64,000 bases of DNA from positions 70,574 to 134,573 of the forward strand of contig CAWDBD010000003.1 in the NCBI GenBank assembly GCA_963800395.1. Direction: 5' to 3'. The notes under the pieces are model-generated. The model had not been told where the DNA came from and did no database searches. It worked only from the letters and a program-made list of their open reading frames with translations. A program made the position numbers and the translations under genes. Positions 61,414-64,000 of this stretch are shown in pieces; the stretch's first letter is position 1, and every line of letters starts with the position of its first letter. Source of the stretch: DASSBG01 sp963800395. GTDB lineage: Bacteria; Pseudomonadota; Gammaproteobacteria; Xanthomonadales; Rhodanobacteraceae.

Positions 61414-62274
61414 TCAAAGGTTGCCAAGAATGAATTTTTCCACTTCACGGGTAAAGGCATCGTTGTCGTCACCCGCCAGGGTATGCGTGGCATCGGCCAG
61501 TTCGACATGCTGTGCATGCGGCACCAGCGACCGGAATTCGGCCACCGTGTCGCCCGACACCACATCGCTGCGGCCACCGGAAAGCAGCAGCACGGGCAGC
61601 GTGACCTGTGCCGCGGCGGCCATCAGGCGCGGCTGATAGGCGGCGTGATTGTCGGCCACCGAGTCCAGCATGGCCGGATCCCAATGCCAGCGCCAGCGGC
61701 CATCGTCTGCCTGATGCAGGAGGCTGCGCAGCTTTGCTTCGCTCTTGCGTCGGGCGCGCTGCGGCAGATAGGCGGCAATCGCAGCGCCCGCCTCATCGAG
61801 GCTGGCAAAGCCGTCCGGAAATGCGCGCATGAAGGCCAGGATACGTTCGACCCCCGCCACTTCCCAGCGCGGGGTGATATCGACCAGAACCAGGGCCCGG
61901 CAGGAAAGCCCGGGCGCCTCGGCCAGTGCCACCAGGCTGACCAGGCCACCCATCGACGCACCCACCAGCACCGGCGGCCGCGGCTGTGCCGCGACGACCT
62001 GCTGCAGGTCGGTGACCAGATCATCAAGCGCATAATCACCTTCGGGCTGACGCCCGCTATCGCCGTGTCCCCGGGCATCGAACAAGGTGGAGCGCCAGCC
62101 GCGCCGGGCCATTCGCTGCGCCGTGTGACGCCAGCTGCCGCGCGCCTGGCCAAAGCCGTGGGCAAACACCAGGCAAGCGCCATCATCCGGCCCGTGCACT
62201 TCCGTGGCCAGGGGAAGTCCGTCGGCACCGGCAAGCATTTCCACTTCGGGAACACTTTGCAGAGACGCATCCAT
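61414..62274 (-). CDS. Alpha/beta hydrolase
   Basis: A 286-residue alpha/beta-hydrolase fold protein. The oxyanion loop is FAHGFGQARGSW near residue 37, the nucleophile elbow is VGASMGGL near 105, and the acid/His residues lie in LLLSGGRSDVVSG and DATHTLAGDD. The LFDARGHGDSG segment is characteristic of the esterase/epoxide hydrolase/BioH-like group. The ATG at 62274 was chosen at the conserved start; an earlier in-frame GTG/ATG lies in the regulatory palindromes. It is divergent from a TetR-family gene, its probable repressor. Substrate unknown. Confidence 0.88.
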   Translation of the reverse strand: MDASLQSVPEVEMLAGADGLPLATEVHGPDDGACLVFAHGFGQARGSWRHTAQRMARRGWRSTLFDARGHGDSGRQPEGDYALDDLVTDLQQVVAAQPRPPVLVGASMGGLVSLVALAEAPGLSCRALVLVDITPRWEVAGVERILAFMRAFPDGFASLDEAGAAIAAYLPQRARRKSEAKLRSLLHQADDGRWRWHWDPAMLDSVADNHAAYQPRLMAAAAQVTLPVLLLSGGRSDVVSGDTVAEFRSLVPHAQHVELADATHTLAGDDNDAFTREVEKFILGNL

Positions 62275-62323
62275 ACCTTGAAGTATGGTATTGCCGGCAG
62301 CGCTTGTCAATACGCCAGCGTAT
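62271..62323. promoter_or_regulatory. Two palindromes between the hydrolase and TetR genes (candidate operators)
   Basis: CCATAC-N6-GTATGG at 62271-62288 (overlapping the hydrolase start codon) and ATACGC-CA-GCGTAT at 62310-62323 are both perfect palindromes. TetR-type repressors bind such sites and often control the divergent neighbour and themselves. Confidence 0.5.
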
Positions 62324-62386
62324 GCGCCAGCCTGTTGATTATCAAAAACGTTTTCGCACAGCGGGCAAAAGCGCTACCATGCGGGC

Positions 62387-62962
62387 ATGCATGAGGATAT
62401 CGACACGGCGCGCGGGCGTCTGAGCGCTGACGACTGGGTCAGTGCGGCGCTGGAGCGAATTGCCGAGGACGGGCTGGGCAAGCTTGCCATCGAACCCCTG
62501 GCAAAGGACCTGGGGGTCACCAAGGGCAGCTTTTACTGGCACTTCCGCAGCCGCAATGCGCTTGTCGATGCCGTACTGGAACGCTGGCGACAGCTGGGCG
62601 AACGGGATTTGCTGGCCGACCTGGGTGCGATCGCCGATCCGCGCCAACGCCTGCGACAGGTGTTCCAGCGGGTTGCCGCCGAGGTGCAATCACATCGTGT
62701 CCATGCCGCTTTGCTCAAGGCCCTGGAGATGCCGCGCGTGCGCGACGCGGTGGAAAACGCCGCGCAGCAGCACCTGACGCTGCTGGCCGAGGCCTACAGA
62801 CAGATCGGTCAATCACCCGCGACGGCCATGAACAGCGCCCGCCTGGCCTACGCCGCCTACCTCGGCTTCATGCAGATGAATCTCGTGTTCGGGCATGAGC
62901 GCATCAGCCAGGAACAGTACAACGACTACGTGGACCACCTGATCGCCACGCTGGTGCCTTGA
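62387..62962 (+). CDS. TetR/AcrR family transcriptional regulator
   Basis: A 191-residue TetR-family repressor. The N-terminal helix-turn-helix reads LERIAEDGLGKLAIEPLAKD then GVTKGSFYWHFRSRNALVD (about residues 24-62), the classical TetR DNA-binding signature. The C-terminal ligand domain is helical with a hydrophobic end (AYAAYLGFMQMNLVFG). It faces the hydrolase gene with two palindromes between, suggesting that the ligand is related to the hydrolase substrate. Confidence 0.9.
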   Translation: MHEDIDTARGRLSADDWVSAALERIAEDGLGKLAIEPLAKDLGVTKGSFYWHFRSRNALVDAVLERWRQLGERDLLADLGAIADPRQRLRQVFQRVAAEVQSHRVHAALLKALEMPRVRDAVENAAQQHLTLLAEAYRQIGQSPATAMNSARLAYAAYLGFMQMNLVFGHERISQEQYNDYVDHLIATLVP

Positions 62963-63505
62963 GAGTCGGGAGTGGGGAGTGGGCAGTGGGGAGCAGGAGT
63001 GCGGCATGGCGTCGTCATCCCGGCGCAGGCCGGAAGCGCTTTACAACAGCCGAACGGCTGGTCATCCAGTTTCGAACATTGTGCGCAGCACACAAAACCA
63101 GGTTTGGAGTGCTGCGCACTACACCAGACTGGATCCCGGCCTGCGCCGGGATGACGGCCTGCGCCGGGATGACGGGCCTGCGCCGGGATGACGGGCTGCG
63201 CCGGGATGACGGGCTGCGCCGGGATGGCGGGCTGCGCCGGGATGGCGGGCTGCGCCGGGATGACGGCCGGCGCCTTCATCTTCTTTTCGTCCATTGCTGC
63301 GTCCATTGACTGCTCTCCGCTGGAACACCAAAGGTCAATGGGCAGTTACACAATTTTGTTTACAGGCTCGCTGAAAGCTTTTCCCACTCCCTACTCCCCA
63401 CTTCCTACTCCCTAACTTCCCACCCCCTTTCCCAGGCACAACTTGCAAACGGCCTGCCCCCGGTCTACCTTCGATCCAATCCCCGCAACCACCAGGATTC
63501 ACGCA
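62963..63505. repeat. Repeat-rich gap before pckG
   Basis: A 543-bp gap without a gene, composed of several repeats. GGGAGTGGGGAGTGGGCAG-type units at 62966-62997 are inverted relative to CTCCCTACTCCCCACTTCC-type units at 63384-63425. A REP-like palindrome arm lies at about 63014-63034. An 18-bp tandem array lies at 63139-63268. The promoter of pckG should be in the last ~80 bp. Confidence 0.75.
63139..63268 (+). repeat. Tandem array of about eight 18-bp REP-derived units
   Basis: Eight direct copies of CTGCGCCGGGATGACGGG, with two copies reading GGATGGCGGG. The unit is the right arm of the REP palindrome whose left arm is at 63014-63034. Direct contiguity without spacers distinguishes it from a CRISPR. 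Confidence 0.9.
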
Positions 63506-64000
63506 GTGACCAGCAAGCTGGACTCTCTCAATCAATGGGTAGACGAGACTGCCCGCCTGACCCAACCCGAGCGCATCCACTGGTGCGATGGCTCGGATGC
63601 CGAATACCAGGCACTGATCGAACTGATGCTCGATTCAGGTGACCTCATCCAGCTCAATCCGGCCACCCACCCGGACTGCTACCTGCACCGCTCGGACCCG
63701 CAGGACGTCGCCCGCGTCGAAAAGCTGACCCTGGTCTGCCATCCCGATCGTGACACGGCGGGCCCCAACAACCAGTGGATGGCCCCGGAGCAGGCGCACA
63801 AGAAAATCGACGCGCTGTTTGCCGGCTGCATGCAGGGTCGCACGATGTACGTCATTCCCTATTGCATGGGACCTATCGACTCGCCACTGTCGCGCTGCGG
63901 CGTGGAAATCACAGACAGTCCCTACGTGGCGGCCAACATGGCCCTGATGACACGCATGGGCACACCAGCACTTGAGCGCATCGAGCGCGAGGGCCAGTTC
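63506..64000 (+). CDS. pckG: Phosphoenolpyruvate carboxykinase (GTP), 5' part
   Basis: GTP-dependent PEPCK converts oxaloacetate to PEP in gluconeogenesis. Only the first 165 residues are inside the window. They match the GTP-type family: ERIHWCDGSDAEYQALIELM near residue 22, PGDV/PQDVARVEKLTLVC-like sequence near 70, GPNNQWMAPEQAH near 88, then MYVIPYCMGPIDSPLSRCGV near 112. The start is a GTG at 63506 with AGGA nine bases before it. The frame runs on past the right edge. Confidence 0.93.
   Translation, partial: MTSKLDSLNQWVDETARLTQPERIHWCDGSDAEYQALIELMLDSGDLIQLNPATHPDCYLHRSDPQDVARVEKLTLVCHPDRDTAGPNNQWMAPEQAHKKIDALFAGCMQGRTMYVIPYCMGPIDSPLSRCGVEITDSPYVAANMALMTRMGTPALERIEREGQF

Noticed and set aside
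63139..63268. CRISPR array
   Set aside because: Units are contiguous with no spacers and derive from a REP arm; no cas genes in the window.

Overview
The window is GC-rich, gene-dense DNA from a gammaproteobacterium. I place it in Xanthomonadales (Lysobacterales) because the type II secretion operon runs E-F-G-H-I-J-K-L-M-N-D, as in the Xanthomonas xps operon. Other supports are glyA-nrdR-ribD-ribE synteny, a metX-metB-hom operon under a SAM-I riboswitch, a GTP-type PEP carboxykinase, and dispersed heptamer repeats (GGGACTC) and REP palindromes typical of that order. The placement comes from gene order and recognisable families, not from a search. No rRNA, tRNA or CRISPR was seen.

Layout: 1-7.9 kb is housekeeping. 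It holds ribE (cut by the left edge) behind an FMN riboswitch, then ribD, nrdR, glyA, ettA, pyrF and def. 8.0-13.7 kb is a surface-polysaccharide cluster with a family-2 glycosyltransferase, an unusual 616-residue glycosyltransferase-like protein, a SAM methyltransferase and a Wzt/Wzm ABC exporter. 14-18.1 kb is a three-gene exported/membrane operon (DUF4331 protein, TPR protein, HupE/UreJ-like protein). 18.4-21.6 kb is decayed accessory DNA: a shrunken second copy of the preceding interval, an intact AT-richer methyltransferase gene, and IS3 and IS21 remnants. 21.8-26 kb carries a parvulin-type foldase gene and two exported-protein genes broken by frameshifts.

26.1-39.4 kb is the complete type II secretion operon on the minus strand. 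It ends in a small lipoprotein gene and is preceded by an exosortase-H-associated-type membrane protein. Heptamer arrays and a REP-like segment interrupt this operon and even encode parts of pseudopilin leader peptides. 39.4-50.4 kb is again housekeeping: purL, dsbC, xerD, an RDD protein, lptG/lptF, pepA and holC.

50.4-54.4 kb holds a roughly 300 bp hairpin-rich dispersed element and the methionine operon metX-metB-hom. That operon has a SAM-I riboswitch, a strong promoter and a palindrome resembling met boxes. 54.5-64 kb contains an exported hypothetical protein, a DUF6164-type protein, prfC, a lipocalin-like protein, an ECF sigma/anti-sigma pair, fadE, a divergent hydrolase/TetR pair, a repeat-rich gap and the start of pckG at the right edge.

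Functional links: secretion (Xps T2SS, DsbC, a parvulin foldase, exported proteins) and envelope building (Wzm/Wzt, LptFG) dominate. Apparent frameshifts cluster in exported-protein genes at 14-26 kb and in metB/metX. Whether these are real decay or consensus errors cannot be settled from the sequence alone.
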